Shown: positions 1-10,230 of the stretch, piece after piece | Position numbering within the stretch: position 1 is the stretch's first letter | Layout: each line of letters begins with the position of its first letter | DNA from: Pseudobdellovibrionaceae bacterium | GTDB taxonomy: Bacteria > Bdellovibrionota > Bdellovibrionia > Bdellovibrionales > Bdellovibrionaceae | DNA length: 64,000 nt | Assembly (NCBI GenBank): GCA_022843825.1 | Contig: JALHMX010000009.1 | Coordinates: forward strand, 1-64,000 | Direction of reading: 5' to 3' | Position numbers and translations under genes: made by a program | Notes under the pieces: generated by a model | Seen by the model: only the letters and a program-made list of their open reading frames with translations | What the model was told of the DNA's origin: nothing | Database searches by the model: none

Positions 1-3000
1 GTTTGTCCGTTTAATGTATTTAAAGTTCCTGCAGCATTGCCAGGAGTGTAACCTAACGCTGTAATAACATCACTTGATGTGATTCCTGAAATTTTACTGT
101 TAAATAGTGACCAGTCACTTGATGTTAAATACCCATCATTACTTGCAGTCGCAGCTAGTAATGCATTTTGTTTGCTATTAAAAATAGACCAGTCAGCACT
201 AGTTAAATAACCATCGTTCGCAGCACTGGCTGCAACCATGGCATCTTGTTTTGCGCTAAATGATGACCAATCCGCAGAGGATAATAGACCCCTCGCCCCA
301 GCTGATGCTGTTGGGATACTAAAAGTATGAATGTCATTGGAAGAACTAATGGCAAAGTCAGATCCCGCAGCATCAAAAGCAAAATTTTGAGTTACGCCAG
401 TTTGTCCATTTAATGTACTTAAAGTTCCTGCCGCATTGCCAGGAGTATAACCAAGAGCTGTTACTATTTCGCCTGAAGTTAGTGATGCCGCTGATAATAC
501 GCCTGAAGTACTTCTTACAAATCCATCTGATAAGGCAAGTGCCGCATTTACATCTGAAGAAGTAATTCCTGATATTTTACTATTAAATAATGACCAATCC
601 GAACTTGTTAAATACCCATCATTACTTGCACTTGCAGCAAGCAATGTATCTTGTTTATTGTTGAAAATAGACCAATCTGAACTTGTTAAATACCCATCGT
701 TCGCAGCACTGGCTGCAACCATGGCATCTTGTTTTGCGCTGAATATCGACCAGTCTGCAGAGGATAATAGACCCCTCGCCCCAGCACTTGCTGTTGGGAT
801 ATCAAACGTATGAACATCACCAGATGAGTTAATAACGAAGTCTGTGCCTGCGGTACCGACTGCAAAACTTTGAGTTGTTCCAGTTTGTCCGTTTAATGTA
901 TTTAAAGTTCCTGCAGCATTGCCAGGAGTGTAACCTAACGCTGTAATAACATCACTTGATGTGATTCCTGAAATTTTACTGTTAAATAACGACCAATCAC
1001 TTGATGTTAAATAACCATCATTACTTGCACTTGCAGCAACCATGGCATCTTGTTTACTGTTGAAAATAGACCAGTCCGCAGAGGATAATAGACCCCTCGC
1101 CCCAGCACTTGCTGTTGGGATACTAAATGTGTGAATGTCATTGGAAGAACTAATGGCAAAGTCAGATCCTGAAGCATCAAAAGCAAAATTTTGAGAAGTT
1201 CCTGCTTGGCCATTTAATGTATTTAAAGTTCCTGCTGCATTTCCAGGGGTGTAACCTAAAGCTGTAATAACTTCGCCTGAAGTTAATGATGCTGCTGATA
1301 ATACACCTGAAGTACTTCTTACAAATCCATCTGGTAATGCAAGTGCTGTGTTTACGTCTGCAGAAGTAATTCCTGAAATTTTACTGTTAAATAACGACCA
1401 ATCACTTGATGTTAAATATCCATCATTAGCAGCACTAGCAGGAACCATGGCATCTTGTTTTGCGCTGAATATCGACCAGTCTGCAGAGGATAATAGACCC
1501 CTCGCCCCAGCACTTGCTGTTGGGATATCAAACGTATGAACATCACCAGATGAGTTAATAACGAAGTCTGTGCCTGCGGTACCGACTGCAAAACTTTGAG
1601 TTGTTCCAGTTTGTCCGTTTAATGTATTTAAAGTTCCTGCAGCATTGCCAGGAGTGTAACCTAACGCTGTAATAACATCACTTGATGTGATTCCTGAAAT
1701 TTTACTGTTAAATAACGACCAATCACTTGATGTTAAATAACCATCATTACTTGCACTTGCAGCAACCATGGCATCTTGTTTACTGTTGAAAATAGACCAG
1801 TCCGCAGAGGATAATAGACCCCTCGCCCCAGCACTTGCTGTTGGGATACTAAATGTGTGAATGTCATTGGAAGAACTAATGGCAAAGTCAGATCCTGAAG
1901 CATCAAAAGCAAAATTTTGAGAAGTTCCTGCTTGGCCATTTAATGTATTTAAAGTTCCTGCTGCATTTCCAGGGGTGTAACCTAAAGCTGTAATAACTTC
2001 GCCTGAAGTTAATGATGCTGCTGATAATACACCTGAAGTACTTCTTACAAATCCATCTGGTAATGCAAGTGCTGTGTTTACGTCTGCAGAAGTAATTCCA
2101 GATATTTTACTGTTAAATAACGACCAATCACTTGAAGTTAAGTAACCATCGTTCGCAGCACTAGCTGCAACCATGGCATCTTGTTTTGCGCTAAATGATG
2201 ACCAATCCGCAGAGGATAATAGACCCCTCGCCCCGGCGCTGGCTGTTGGGATATCAAAAGTATGAACATCACCAGATGAGTTAATAACGAAGTCAGTGCC
2301 TACGGCACCGACTGCAAAACTTTGAGAAGTTCCCGTTTGTCCGTTTAATGTATTTAAAGTTCCTGCAGCATTTCCAGGTGTGTAACCTAAAGCTGTAATA
2401 ACATCACCTGAAGTAATTCCTGATATTTTACTATTAAATAGCGACCAATCTGAACTTGTTAAATACCCATCATTACTTGCACTTGCAGCAACCATCGCAT
2501 CTTGTTTGTTGTTAAAAATAGACCAATCACTCGAAGTTAAATAACCATCGTTCGCAGCACTTGCGGCACTTAATGCGGCTTGCTTCGCGCTAAAAACAGA
2601 CCAGTCTGAACTTGTTAAATATCCTGAAGTTCCTGCGCCGGCTTGTGCAATCGTAATATTAGGTGTAGGCCCACCGCTTGATGCAAGCGGTGCACTGGCA
2701 GTCACATCAGTAACACTTCCCGTACTAGCAGGAATCCAACTGGTGTTTCCACTGCCATCGGTAGCTAATACATACCCATTACTTCCAGCAGATGCAGGAA
2801 GAGTAAAAGAATAATCCCCTGACGTTAAAGCATTCGGGGCTCTTAATAAAATGCGATCCGTATTAGTGATATCATAAAGATAAAAGTTTCTGCCAAGAAC
2901 GTTGGTCGCACTTAACCCTGTTAGTGTCGCATTACCTGATCCATCTCGTTTTACAATCGTTGATGGATCATTTGAACTGGTTGCAGCTTGAGTATCATTA

Positions 3001-4001
3001 ACTGAGGTCGCGATCTCTGCTGAAGTCTTTGTTCCCACTGTTGACACAACGGTTGCACCTAGTGTTCCGGTGACATCTCCTGACAAATTACTAGCGGCCT
3101 GCCAGGCACCAGTGATTCGGGCATCATCACCTGCAACTAAAGTTCCTGAAGTCACTCCAATATTAACACTTAAAGTTGGAGTCGTGTTGGGATTAGTAAC
3201 ACTTATGTATGTGTTATCACTACTTACCGCAGTCACAGTTCCAGAAGTTACCGGAGCTGATACCCACGCGGTACCATTATACATTAACACTTCACCCGAT
3301 GATGGAGATGCAATAGATAACGTAGTGTTCTGAAGTCGCGATACCACTGTAGCACCCTGAGTACCGGTGACATCGCCCGATAGGGTTCCCGTAAAAGTCG
3401 TTGGCGCACCCGGAGCAGCACAACTAAAATTTGCTCCGTTATAAGTTAAAAACTGACCACCACCACAGGTAGAAAAATCAGCGAACCGCGCATAATCAAC
3501 AGCATTAAATCCACCAAGTTGATCCGAGTTCGTACTTTGACTGGCGTACATTGCGTACGGTACGGAGTTAATTGTTGTTCCTGAAATCGTTTGAATACCA
3601 TTCGATCCTGGGTAACTAAATTCAACAATAAACAAGCGACCTTCGTTAGTTGCTAGTGGAGCATACGTTCCACCCTCTAAACAGGCCATTATGTTAGTTG
3701 AAGCATTATTAAAAACATCATATAAAGTAACTCCGCCGACAGGAAATGACGGAGCTCCACTTCCCAGTTGAAGGTTTACTCCACCACCGGACGCGGTCAT
3801 GTCGATATTGGCGTAGGTTTCAATAAACAACGTACAATCATCAGCCATGTTCTTATATTTAAAAGTAAACGTGACCGCGTTGGATTCTAAGGGATGACCG
3901 TTGGGTTTGGCGATATGGGCTTGAAAATTAGTGTTCTCAGGCGCAGCCAGAGCCAAAGTAGATATTAAGTAAATAACTAGACCGCAAACGTGCTTTAACA
4001 T
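1..4001 (-). CDS. Giant exported fibre/adhesin-like protein, 5' part only
   Basis: The frame is open from the ATG at 4001 to the left edge, so at least 1333 codons are present and the C-terminus is missing. Residues 1-19 form a signal peptide ending in ALA. A non-repetitive head follows, with INSVPYAMYAS near residue 147 and a CGGGQFLTYNG segment near 180. From about residue 455 the chain is built of tail-fibre-like motifs: GYLTSSDWS.FN.K, ALGYTPGNAAGTLN and ARGLLSSADWS, repeated many times. Proteins of this make-up are known from phage tail fibres and from the mosaic trimeric surface fibres of Bdellovibrio; placing it in that group is inference. Its role would be surface attachment, perhaps prey recognition. 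The tip domain that would decide this lies outside the window. Codon use looks like that of its neighbours. No Shine-Dalgarno is obvious before the ATG. Confidence 0.85.
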   Translation of the reverse strand, partial: MLKHVCGLVIYLISTLALAAPENTNFQAHIAKPNGHPLESNAVTFTFKYKNMADDCTLFIETYANIDMTASGGGVNLQLGSGAPSFPVGGVTLYDVFNNASTNIMACLEGGTYAPLATNEGRLFIVEFSYPGSNGIQTISGTTINSVPYAMYASQSTNSDQLGGFNAVDYARFADFSTCGGGQFLTYNGANFSCAAPGAPTTFTGTLSGDVTGTQGATVVSRLQNTTLSIASPSSGEVLMYNGTAWVSAPVTSGTVTAVSSDNTYISVTNPNTTPTLSVNIGVTSGTLVAGDDARITGAWQAASNLSGDVTGTLGATVVSTVGTKTSAEIATSVNDTQAATSSNDPSTIVKRDGSGNATLTGLSATNVLGRNFYLYDITNTDRILLRAPNALTSGDYSFTLPASAGSNGYVLATDGSGNTSWIPASTGSVTDVTASAPLASSGGPTPNITIAQAGAGTSGYLTSSDWSVFSAKQAALSAASAANDGYLTSSDWSIFNNKQDAMVAASASNDGYLTSSDWSLFNSKISGITSGDVITALGYTPGNAAGTLNTLNGQTGTSQSFAVGAVGTDFVINSSGDVHTFDIPTASAGARGLLSSADWSSFSAKQDAMVAASAANDGYLTSSDWSLFNSKISGITSADVNTALALPDGFVRSTSGVLSAASLTSGEVITALGYTPGNAAGTLNTLNGQAGTSQNFAFDASGSDFAISSSNDIHTFSIPTASAGARGLLSSADWSIFNSKQDAMVAASASNDGYLTSSDWSLFNSKISGITSSDVITALGYTPGNAAGTLNTLNGQTGTTQSFAVGTAGTDFVINSSGDVHTFDIPTASAGARGLLSSADWSIFSAKQDAMVPASAANDGYLTSSDWSLFNSKISGITSADVNTALALPDGFVRSTSGVLSAASLTSGEVITALGYTPGNAAGTLNTLNGQAGTSQNFAFDASGSDFAISSSNDIHTFSIPTASAGARGLLSSADWSIFNSKQDAMVAASASNDGYLTSSDWSLFNSKISGITSSDVITALGYTPGNAAGTLNTLNGQTGTTQSFAVGTAGTDFVINSSGDVHTFDIPTASAGARGLLSSADWSIFSAKQDAMVAASAANDGYLTSSDWSIFNNKQDTLLAASASNDGYLTSSDWSLFNSKISGITSSDVNAALALSDGFVRSTSGVLSAASLTSGEIVTALGYTPGNAAGTLSTLNGQTGVTQNFAFDAAGSDFAISSSNDIHTFSIPTASAGARGLLSSADWSSFSAKQDAMVAASAANDGYLTSADWSIFNSKQNALLAATASNDGYLTSSDWSLFNSKISGITSSDVITALGYTPGNAAGTLNTLNGQ
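718..2169 (-). repeat. Two 726-bp in-frame tandem repeat units
   Basis: Unit 1 is 718-1443 and unit 2 is 1444-2169. By eye they are identical from 718/1444 to about 1373/2099, roughly 650 bp, and then diverge slightly. The period of 726 bp is 242 codons, so reading frame is kept. A diverged partial unit continues from 2170 in the same phase, and related modules fill 1-717. Such identity inside otherwise diverged modules points to a recent duplication or gene conversion, and copy number may vary between strains or be mis-assembled. Confidence 0.85.
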
Positions 4002-4080
4002 ATGGTTACTATTCGGAATTTCGACAAAATATCTTAACTTGTTTTAAGCAGTTAGAATGATTAGAAAATAATTCGTTACT

Positions 4081-4120
4081 AAAATGAGAATGTGTATCAT
4101 TGAGATACGTAAAATGAGAA
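4081..4120. promoter_or_regulatory. Direct repeat flanking a palindrome upstream of the fibre gene
   Basis: The 10-mer AAAATGAGAA occurs at 4081-4090 and 4111-4120, exactly 30 bp apart. Between them lies the palindrome GTATC-ATTGA-GATAC at 4094-4108. The group sits about 80 bp upstream of the fibre start codon in an AT-rich gap of 134 bp. The arrangement looks like an operator, but no regulator is known and I could not place a convincing -35/-10 pair. Confidence 0.35.
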
Positions 4121-4135
4121 ACTAAAAATATATTA

Positions 4136-4459
4136 TTACAGTTCGAAACTTCGTAACGCCTCAGAAAGAGTCGCACATGATTTTACATTTTGATTCATGC
4201 CTTTAAGCTCTAAAAGTTTAAAGAAGTCACTTCGAAGGCCAACGACCATCGCATTTTCAATCAAATTTATCGATTCAAAAAATATTGAAATATTGGCTGA
4301 GGCCGTGAATGATAAATCCTCTAAACAAAAAATAACTTTTCTATTTTTAAGATTTTTTTCACAAATGTCACGAAAAGGCTTGTTCTGATCCGGCGAGATT
4401 CTTCCTGTAACTTGAATAATCATTAAATCGCCGACTTCATAGTAATTAGCCTTCATCAT
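4136..4459 (-). CDS. STAS-domain protein (anti-sigma-factor-antagonist-like)
   Basis: A 107-residue single-domain protein with the alternating beta/alpha layout of STAS proteins: GDLMIIQVTGRISPDQ at the start, then NRKVIFCLEDLSFTASANI where SpoIIAA-type proteins have their D.S..D/S.G loop, and a final helix-strand pattern. The usual phosphorylatable serine motif is not clean here, so switching by phosphorylation is uncertain. I start at the ATG at 4459 because GGAG lies six bases upstream; a TTG further out would add four residues and swallow that site. No kinase or sigma factor is adjacent. It could instead be a degenerate STAS protein with a structural role. Confidence 0.6.
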   Translation of the reverse strand: MMKANYYEVGDLMIIQVTGRISPDQNKPFRDICEKNLKNRKVIFCLEDLSFTASANISIFFESINLIENAMVVGLRSDFFKLLELKGMNQNVKSCATLSEALRSFEL

Positions 4460-4613
4460 GTAGAACTCCAAATAGTAAAAAGATAAAATAGACCCATCTT
4501 AGCGCCTATTCAGTTCTCGGAGTTTATAGAAATAAATGAATCCTACAAAAGTCTGGTTCAGAGGCCAGATTTTAAATGACATTCATTACATTAATGAAAT
4601 AAACCTAATATGA

Positions 4614-4817
4614 ATGAAGCCAAATCCACTATTTGATTTTATACGATCTTTTTTAATGCCCACTTTCGTGGGTAAGACGTTTGTGCTTTATTTTGGATTG
4701 ATGTATTCAAATTACCCCGGCGAGGGGTACGGCTACGGCCTTGTAGCCACAATTATTTTTACAGTGACTTCATTGTTACTTTTTCTATGGAAATATAGAA
4801 ATCACGAAGATATCTAG
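4614..4817 (+). CDS. Small membrane protein, unknown
   Basis: 67 residues with two probable membrane segments: around FVGKTFVLYFGLMY (residues 18-32) and LVATIIFTVTSLLLFLW (43-59), separated by a Gly/Tyr-rich loop YPGEGYGYG, and ending in a charged tail. The stop codon overlaps the convergent uvrC stop by four bases. There is no good Shine-Dalgarno, so translation is supported only by the hydrophobic pattern and the lack of another gene in the gap. I do not recognise a family. Confidence 0.5.
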   Translation: MKPNPLFDFIRSFLMPTFVGKTFVLYFGLMYSNYPGEGYGYGLVATIIFTVTSLLLFLWKYRNHEDI

Positions 4818-6709
4818 GTCTTTACTTCTTCCTCTTCATTAAGATGCAAGAGCACACGCTCCGCCATAATTCGACTAAATCCTTTAATAGCTAAAATATC
4901 ATCAATATCTGCATTTTTAATATTCTCAATGGACTCAAACTTTTTAAGCAAGGCCAGCTTTCTGGGCTCGCCTAGTCCGGTGATTTCATCTAATATACTG
5001 CGAAGACTGGCATCTTCACGCCGCTTACGATGAAATGTAATGGCAAAACGATGGGCTTCATCCCGCAGGCCAACCAAAATTTGAAAAGCTTCAGTATTCT
5101 TTTTGAATACGACAGGATTCGCTCGACCTGGAATGTAAAAGCGCTCTTCCGTTTCCAAGACTTCGTTTTCTTGAAAGGCAGATTCTGTGCGCGCTTTGGC
5201 TAAACCGACCACAGGAATGTGTTGTAAATTAAGTTCTTGCAATATCTTTACTGCTTGAGACAGCTGCCCCTTGCCTCCGTCAACGACTAAAAGATCAGGC
5301 TCTTCATATTCTTTGTGTTGAAATCTGCGCTGCAAAACTTCATACATAGATTTAAAATCATCTATTCCTTCAACAGTTTTAATTATGTATCTCCGATAAT
5401 GCTCTTTGGCTGGATGTCCATCTTCAAAAACCACTTGGCTAGCCACTGTTTCTGTACCTTGAAAATGTGAAATATCAAAACACTCGATACGATGTGGTTG
5501 TTTGGGTAAATGCAATCGGGTTTTAATCTCATCTAAGCCTGCTTTTTTCTCATGATCTTTAGATACTTGTTTTTTAAAATGGGCTTCCGCATTTTGTGTA
5601 GCCATATCCAAAAGGGCTGCACTTTTTCGATCTGCTGGAAAACGCACAATAACATCACGCCCGCTACGCTCTTTAAGCACGGCTTGCATAAGCTTATTCA
5701 AATCCCTACCCAAATCCACCACCGTTAAAACTTCATCGGGAATAATATTATCTGCATAATACTGATTAAGAAAACTCACATACCACTCTCGAACATCCTC
5801 TTCAGGACTATTTGGATTAACTGTTGAAATAAAATGCGACCGATTTCCGATAACACGGCCGCTACGGACGTGAATAGTATCAATCATAACGCCGTTTTCA
5901 TCTCCGAAATAACTAATAATATCTTGATCTAATTCGTTTGCATCATTAACAACAGTTTGGCGCTCAACAATACTTTTAATAGAAAACAATGCATCCCGCA
6001 TGCGCGTCGCCACTTCAAACTTTTCTTGATCTGCGGCCAGCTTCATTTTCACTTCTATATCTTTAATAAGTTTTTTACTTTTTCCTCTTAAAAAATCACG
6101 GGCCCCTTCAAGCTCATCGCGATAATCTTCTTCGGTAATCAACTGCACACAGGGTGCCGTACATCGCCCTATTTGATGAGTCATGCAGGGACGCGTTCGA
6201 GTTTTAAACATATGGTCTGTGCAATCTCGTATTTTAAAAATGCGATTCAAAAATCGAATAGTTCCAAATACGGCCCCTCCTGAAGTGTAAGGACCGTAAT
6301 AATCAGATCCATCTTTTTGAACTTTACGCGCTAAATACAACCGTGGAAACTTATCACTCCAAGATAATTTAATATAGGGATAAGCCTTATCATCTTTTAA
6401 GCGAACGTTATACTTAGGCCGATGCTTTTTAATTAACGAAGCCTCTAACAAAAAGGCTTCGACTTCAGTTTTGGTCACGATATATTCAATTGTTTTAATA
6501 TTAAAAACCAGTGCGCGCGTTTTGGCTGAGTGTCCTTTCGCTTCTACTAAATAACTTCGCACTCTATTTCTTAAATTTTTTGCTTTTCCGACATAGATAA
6601 TTTTATCCACTTCGCTTTTCATAAGATAAATGCCGCTTTGAATGGGAAATCCACCAACCTCTTCTTTAAGCTTTGTTATCTTTTGTAAATGGTCAGATTC
6701 GCTCATCAT
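4814..6709 (-). CDS. uvrC: Excinuclease ABC subunit C
   Basis: 631 residues, normal for UvrC, the subunit that makes both incisions around DNA lesions bound by UvrB. The GIY-YIG nuclease domain is at the N-terminus (GIY at 26-28, YVG at 39-41). A Cys-rich region follows (C162 to about C186), then a UVR helix pair near 205-235, the RNase-H-like 5' nuclease domain (IECFDISHFQGTETVASQVV, VVDGGKGQL) and two C-terminal helix-hairpin-helix motifs (ITGLGEPRK, LAIKGFSR). The start codon directly follows the uvrB stop (TAA then ATG ATG), so the two genes are translationally coupled at the end of the gltX-cysS-uvrB-uvrC run. Confidence 0.98.
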   Translation of the reverse strand: MMSESDHLQKITKLKEEVGGFPIQSGIYLMKSEVDKIIYVGKAKNLRNRVRSYLVEAKGHSAKTRALVFNIKTIEYIVTKTEVEAFLLEASLIKKHRPKYNVRLKDDKAYPYIKLSWSDKFPRLYLARKVQKDGSDYYGPYTSGGAVFGTIRFLNRIFKIRDCTDHMFKTRTRPCMTHQIGRCTAPCVQLITEEDYRDELEGARDFLRGKSKKLIKDIEVKMKLAADQEKFEVATRMRDALFSIKSIVERQTVVNDANELDQDIISYFGDENGVMIDTIHVRSGRVIGNRSHFISTVNPNSPEEDVREWYVSFLNQYYADNIIPDEVLTVVDLGRDLNKLMQAVLKERSGRDVIVRFPADRKSAALLDMATQNAEAHFKKQVSKDHEKKAGLDEIKTRLHLPKQPHRIECFDISHFQGTETVASQVVFEDGHPAKEHYRRYIIKTVEGIDDFKSMYEVLQRRFQHKEYEEPDLLVVDGGKGQLSQAVKILQELNLQHIPVVGLAKARTESAFQENEVLETEERFYIPGRANPVVFKKNTEAFQILVGLRDEAHRFAITFHRKRREDASLRSILDEITGLGEPRKLALLKKFESIENIKNADIDDILAIKGFSRIMAERVLLHLNEEEEVKT

Positions 6710-8809
6710 TTACTTGCCATCCGTTGCTGCTTGAGATGCTCGCGTGACTTCACCGTCGTGCATCTGTAATTCTAAAATCTGCAATCGTTTAATGTCGTCC
6801 CGAATTTTAGCAGCCTCTTCAAATTCTAGATTTGTAGAAAGTTTTTTCATTTTCGCCTTAAGCTTGGTAATTTCTTTTTGGATCTTCTGAGTATCTTTTG
6901 AATCTCCCCTCATCATTTTTTCAAACTTTGCGGCTGCAGCATCAGTTTCTCCTTTTATTCTGTATGCGCCAACCGAGCCATCAAAAATATCCCCTAAGCC
7001 TTCTTTGATTTTCTTTATAATAGTAGCCGGAGTAATACCATGCCTTGTATTATACTGAGTTTGTATTTCACGACGACGATCTGTTTCTCCAATGGCCTTT
7101 CTCATCGACTCCGTTACTCGGTCTCCATAAAGAATAACTCGACCATTTACATTTCGCGCCGCTCTCCCTATGGTTTGAATCAGTGAACGCTCCGAGCGAA
7201 GAAAACCTTCCTTATCTGCATCGGTAATTCCCACCAGCGAAACTTCAGGTATATCCAACCCTTCTCGCAAAAGATTAATCCCCACCAGAACATCAAATAC
7301 TCCAAGACGCAGATCTCGAATAATATTCATTCGCTCGATAGTATGAACTTCACTATGCAGATATTTAATCTTTATTCCAATCGATTCATAATATTCCGTT
7401 AAATCCTCTGCGGATCTTTTAGTTAAGGTCGTAATTAAAACTCGCTCTTTCTTACTTACTCGATCGCGAATTTCTTTCAACAAGTCATCGACCTGATTTT
7501 TTACAGGACGAACTTCAATAATAGGATCGACCAATCCCGTCGGACGAATGATTTGCTCCACCACCAGACCTTCAGACTTATTCAGTTCGTAATTTTGTGG
7601 CGTGGCTGAGACATAAACCACTTTATCAATTAACTTTTCAAATTCGCCAAAATTTAAAGGCCGATTATCTAAGGCTGATGGTAAACGGAATCCAAAATCC
7701 ACTAAAGTTTTTTTACGCGACTGATCCCCTCTGTACATCCCTCCGATTTGAGGCACCGTAATATGAGACTCATCAATGATTGTTAAAAAATCCTTTGGGA
7801 AATATTCAATTAACGTCGGTGGGGGCTCGCCGGGACCGCGTCCTGTCATATGGCGCGAATAATTTTCTATACCGGAGCAAAATCCAATCTGCTCCATCAT
7901 TTCTATATCATGATAAGTTCTTTGCTCAAGTCGTTGAGCTTCTAAAAATTTTAGCTCCGTCTTTAAGACTTGTAATCGCTCTAAAAGCTCAGCTTGAATA
8001 GACTTGATTGCACCGGCTAAAGACTCTTCTCCAGTCGTGTAATGAGATCCCGGATAAATTCCTATTTGGTCAAGATCTTCAAATACTTCACCAGTTAAGG
8101 GATCAAACCAAGATATTTTCTCAATAAAATCACCAAAAAACTCAAACCTTAAAGCTCGAATCTCTTCATAGGGAGGAAAAACCTCAACAATATCTCCTCT
8201 GACCCGAATGGTACCACGTGAAAAATCAATATTGTTTCTGGTGTATTGTATGCGAATAAGATCTCGTAAAAAATCATCGCGTTTCAGTTTTTGCGAAGTC
8301 ACAACTTGCACCATCATACCCTGATAGGCCTCCGGGCTTCCCAAACCATAGATACAAGAAACAGAAGAAACTATAATAACATCTCGCCGATCAAACAGTG
8401 ACCTGGTGGCTGAATGGCGCATGCGATCGATTTGTTCATTGATGGCAGAATCTTTTTCGATAAAAGTATCCGATGAAGGCACATAGGCTTCAGGCTGATA
8501 GTAATCATAGTAAGATACAAAGTACTCCACTGCATTTTGAGGAAATAACTCTTTCATTTCTGCATAAAGCTGGGCGGCCAAGGTTTTATTAGGCGCCAAA
8601 ATTAAAGTGGGAACATTCAGTTGCTCAATCACATGCCCCATGGTGTAGGTCTTACCGCTTCCGGTAACACCTAACAAGGTTTGGTGTTTGACCCCTTTTT
8701 TGAAGCTAGCCACCAAGGACTCAATAGCTTTCGGCTGATCTCCTGCTGGCTTAAACGGAGAGACCAATTTAAAATTTTTATTAAATTTTTTTACTTCGTT
8801 ACTTCCCAA
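6710..8809 (-). CDS. uvrB: Excinuclease ABC subunit B
   Basis: 699 residues; UvrB is the damage-verifying helicase of nucleotide excision repair. It shows Walker A ([14 protein letters not shown]), the aromatic beta-hairpin that grips DNA ([19 protein letters not shown]), the TIIDESH motif II, helicase motif VI ([10 protein letters not shown]) and a C-terminal UVR domain ([19 protein letters not shown]) for UvrC contact. The start is TTG at 8809: GGAAGG lies six bases upstream inside the end of cysS and no in-frame ATG is near. The gene overlaps cysS by 19 bp. A run combining aminoacyl-tRNA synthetases with uvrBC implies shared expression of translation and repair genes. Confidence 0.98.
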   Translation of the reverse strand: MGSNEVKKFNKNFKLVSPFKPAGDQPKAIESLVASFKKGVKHQTLLGVTGSGKTYTMGHVIEQLNVPTLILAPNKTLAAQLYAEMKELFPQNAVEYFVSYYDYYQPEAYVPSSDTFIEKDSAINEQIDRMRHSATRSLFDRRDVIIVSSVSCIYGLGSPEAYQGMMVQVVTSQKLKRDDFLRDLIRIQYTRNNIDFSRGTIRVRGDIVEVFPPYEEIRALRFEFFGDFIEKISWFDPLTGEVFEDLDQIGIYPGSHYTTGEESLAGAIKSIQAELLERLQVLKTELKFLEAQRLEQRTYHDIEMMEQIGFCSGIENYSRHMTGRGPGEPPPTLIEYFPKDFLTIIDESHITVPQIGGMYRGDQSRKKTLVDFGFRLPSALDNRPLNFGEFEKLIDKVVYVSATPQNYELNKSEGLVVEQIIRPTGLVDPIIEVRPVKNQVDDLLKEIRDRVSKKERVLITTLTKRSAEDLTEYYESIGIKIKYLHSEVHTIERMNIIRDLRLGVFDVLVGINLLREGLDIPEVSLVGITDADKEGFLRSERSLIQTIGRAARNVNGRVILYGDRVTESMRKAIGETDRRREIQTQYNTRHGITPATIIKKIKEGLGDIFDGSVGAYRIKGETDAAAAKFEKMMRGDSKDTQKIQKEITKLKAKMKKLSTNLEFEEAAKIRDDIKRLQILELQMHDGEVTRASQAATDGK

Positions 8810-10230
8810 AAAGAGCCTTCCGGTAAATCAGACACGCTGATCCCCATATCTGTTAAAGCTTTTCTTAATCGGTCTGATTCTGAAAAATCCTTTTGAGTGC
8901 GCGCTAAGGATCTTTTTTGAACCATATCATCAATGACTGCTCTTTTAAGATTCTTCTGCGCCAACAACAAATCATCTAACTGAATTAAAAAGTCTGAAGG
9001 TACTTCTTGAAATAAAGCCATTAAGTTACCGAATTTTTTGATAAAAGCTATAAAGTTGGCCGCATTCTCTTTTATGGTATCATTCGATTTCATTCCGCGA
9101 CGATGAGTTGAGTTAAATTTTCTAATTTGCTCAAAGATAACAGCAAAAGCTGCAGGAGTTCCAAAGTCGTTATTCAAAGCGTCCTCGATGGAGGTCCAGG
9201 CTTTGGCGTCGGCTACACCAGATGTGTGTTCCGCTAAGGACTCTGCTAATGATAACGCTGAGTACACCCGGGCTAAGCCAGCCACGGATTGATCAATAGT
9301 GTTTTGAGTAAAGTCGCCCACGCTGCGGTAATGAACAGACAGCATCATCCATTTGTAGACTTCTGGATGATGATCTTTCAAAAAGTCCTTCATATTCACG
9401 ATATTACCCAGCGACTTAGACATTTTACTGCCACCAAAGTTTAAAAGATTCCAGTGTAACCAATAGCGAGCATATTGCTGATGAGTACAACTTTCACTTT
9501 GTGCGATTTCATTTTCATGATGAGGAAATAAAAGATCTAGTCCACCACCGTGAATATCAATTTGATTTCCGAACAAGTTGTGCGCCATCACCGAACATTC
9601 AATATGCCATCCCGGACGACCTTGCCCCCATGGAGAAGGCCAAGCGGAACCCCGCAAATCTTCTCCGGGCTTAGCGCTTTTCCATAAAGCAAAATCTAAG
9701 GGATTTTGCTTCTTATCGCTGATATCAATACGCACGCCTTCCAACAGATCTTCGATCTTACGTCCAGATAAATGGCCATACACAGGAAACTTATTAATCG
9801 CAAAATTAACATCGCCGTCAGCTGTGTATGCGACGTCTTTTTCAATTAATTTTTGAATAAACTCAATAATTTGCGGCATACACTCAGTCACTTTGGGATT
9901 ATGATTCGCCGGCCTTAATCCCAGGGCATTAAAGTCTTTTTGATACTCTACGATGTATTTTTCAGAAATTTCCTGAGCAGATACTTTTTCAACTTCAGCT
10001 CGTTTAATAATTTTGTCGTCCACATCAGTAAAATTAGTGGCATAATCTACTTTGTAACCTAAGTACTCGAGCCAATTTCGTACAAAATTAAAGAACACAG
10101 GGCCTCGGAAATTTCCAACGTGCAAGTGCGAATAGACCGTGGGGCCACAGACATAGATTTTAACTTTACCAGGCTCTAAAGTTTTAAACTCCTCTAATTT
10201 ATGACCAAAAGAATTATAGACTTTCAACAT
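8791..10230 (-). CDS. cysS: Cysteinyl-tRNA synthetase
   Basis: 479 residues from the ATG at 10230. This class I synthetase charges tRNA-Cys. The HIGH-type motif is seen as [17 protein letters not shown], the KMSKS motif as SKMSKSLGN. Zinc ligands are the Cys of VCGPT, the Cys of WHIECSVMA and the His/Glu of [10 protein letters not shown]. The C-terminal anticodon-binding part ends [19 protein letters not shown] at 10257 would add nine residues, but MLKVYNS is the usual N-terminus. It overlaps gltX by 17 bp upstream and uvrB by 19 bp downstream, so the three are one transcription unit. Confidence 0.97.
   Translation of the reverse strand: MLKVYNSFGHKLEEFKTLEPGKVKIYVCGPTVYSHLHVGNFRGPVFFNFVRNWLEYLGYKVDYATNFTDVDDKIIKRAEVEKVSAQEISEKYIVEYQKDFNALGLRPANHNPKVTECMPQIIEFIQKLIEKDVAYTADGDVNFAINKFPVYGHLSGRKIEDLLEGVRIDISDKKQNPLDFALWKSAKPGEDLRGSAWPSPWGQGRPGWHIECSVMAHNLFGNQIDIHGGGLDLLFPHHENEIAQSESCTHQQYARYWLHWNLLNFGGSKMSKSLGNIVNMKDFLKDHHPEVYKWMMLSVHYRSVGDFTQNTIDQSVAGLARVYSALSLAESLAEHTSGVADAKAWTSIEDALNNDFGTPAAFAVIFEQIRKFNSTHRRGMKSNDTIKENAANFIAFIKKFGNLMALFQEVPSDFLIQLDDLLLAQKNLKRAVIDDMVQKRSLARTQKDFSESDRLRKALTDMGISVSDLPEGSFWEVTK

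Noticed and set aside
1007..1213. Small minus-strand open frame, repeated identically at 1733-1939
   Set aside because: It is an out-of-frame shadow of the fibre gene; its exact repetition only reflects the 726-bp repeat.
1..2640. Regular repeats at the left edge as CRISPR or transposon array
   Set aside because: Units are in-frame modules of one open minus-strand reading frame; there are no short unique spacers and no transposase.
3070..3333. Plus-strand open frame of 87 codons
   Set aside because: Lies opposite the fibre gene, which has a signal peptide and recognisable motifs; Val/Thr-rich shadow with no ribosome site.
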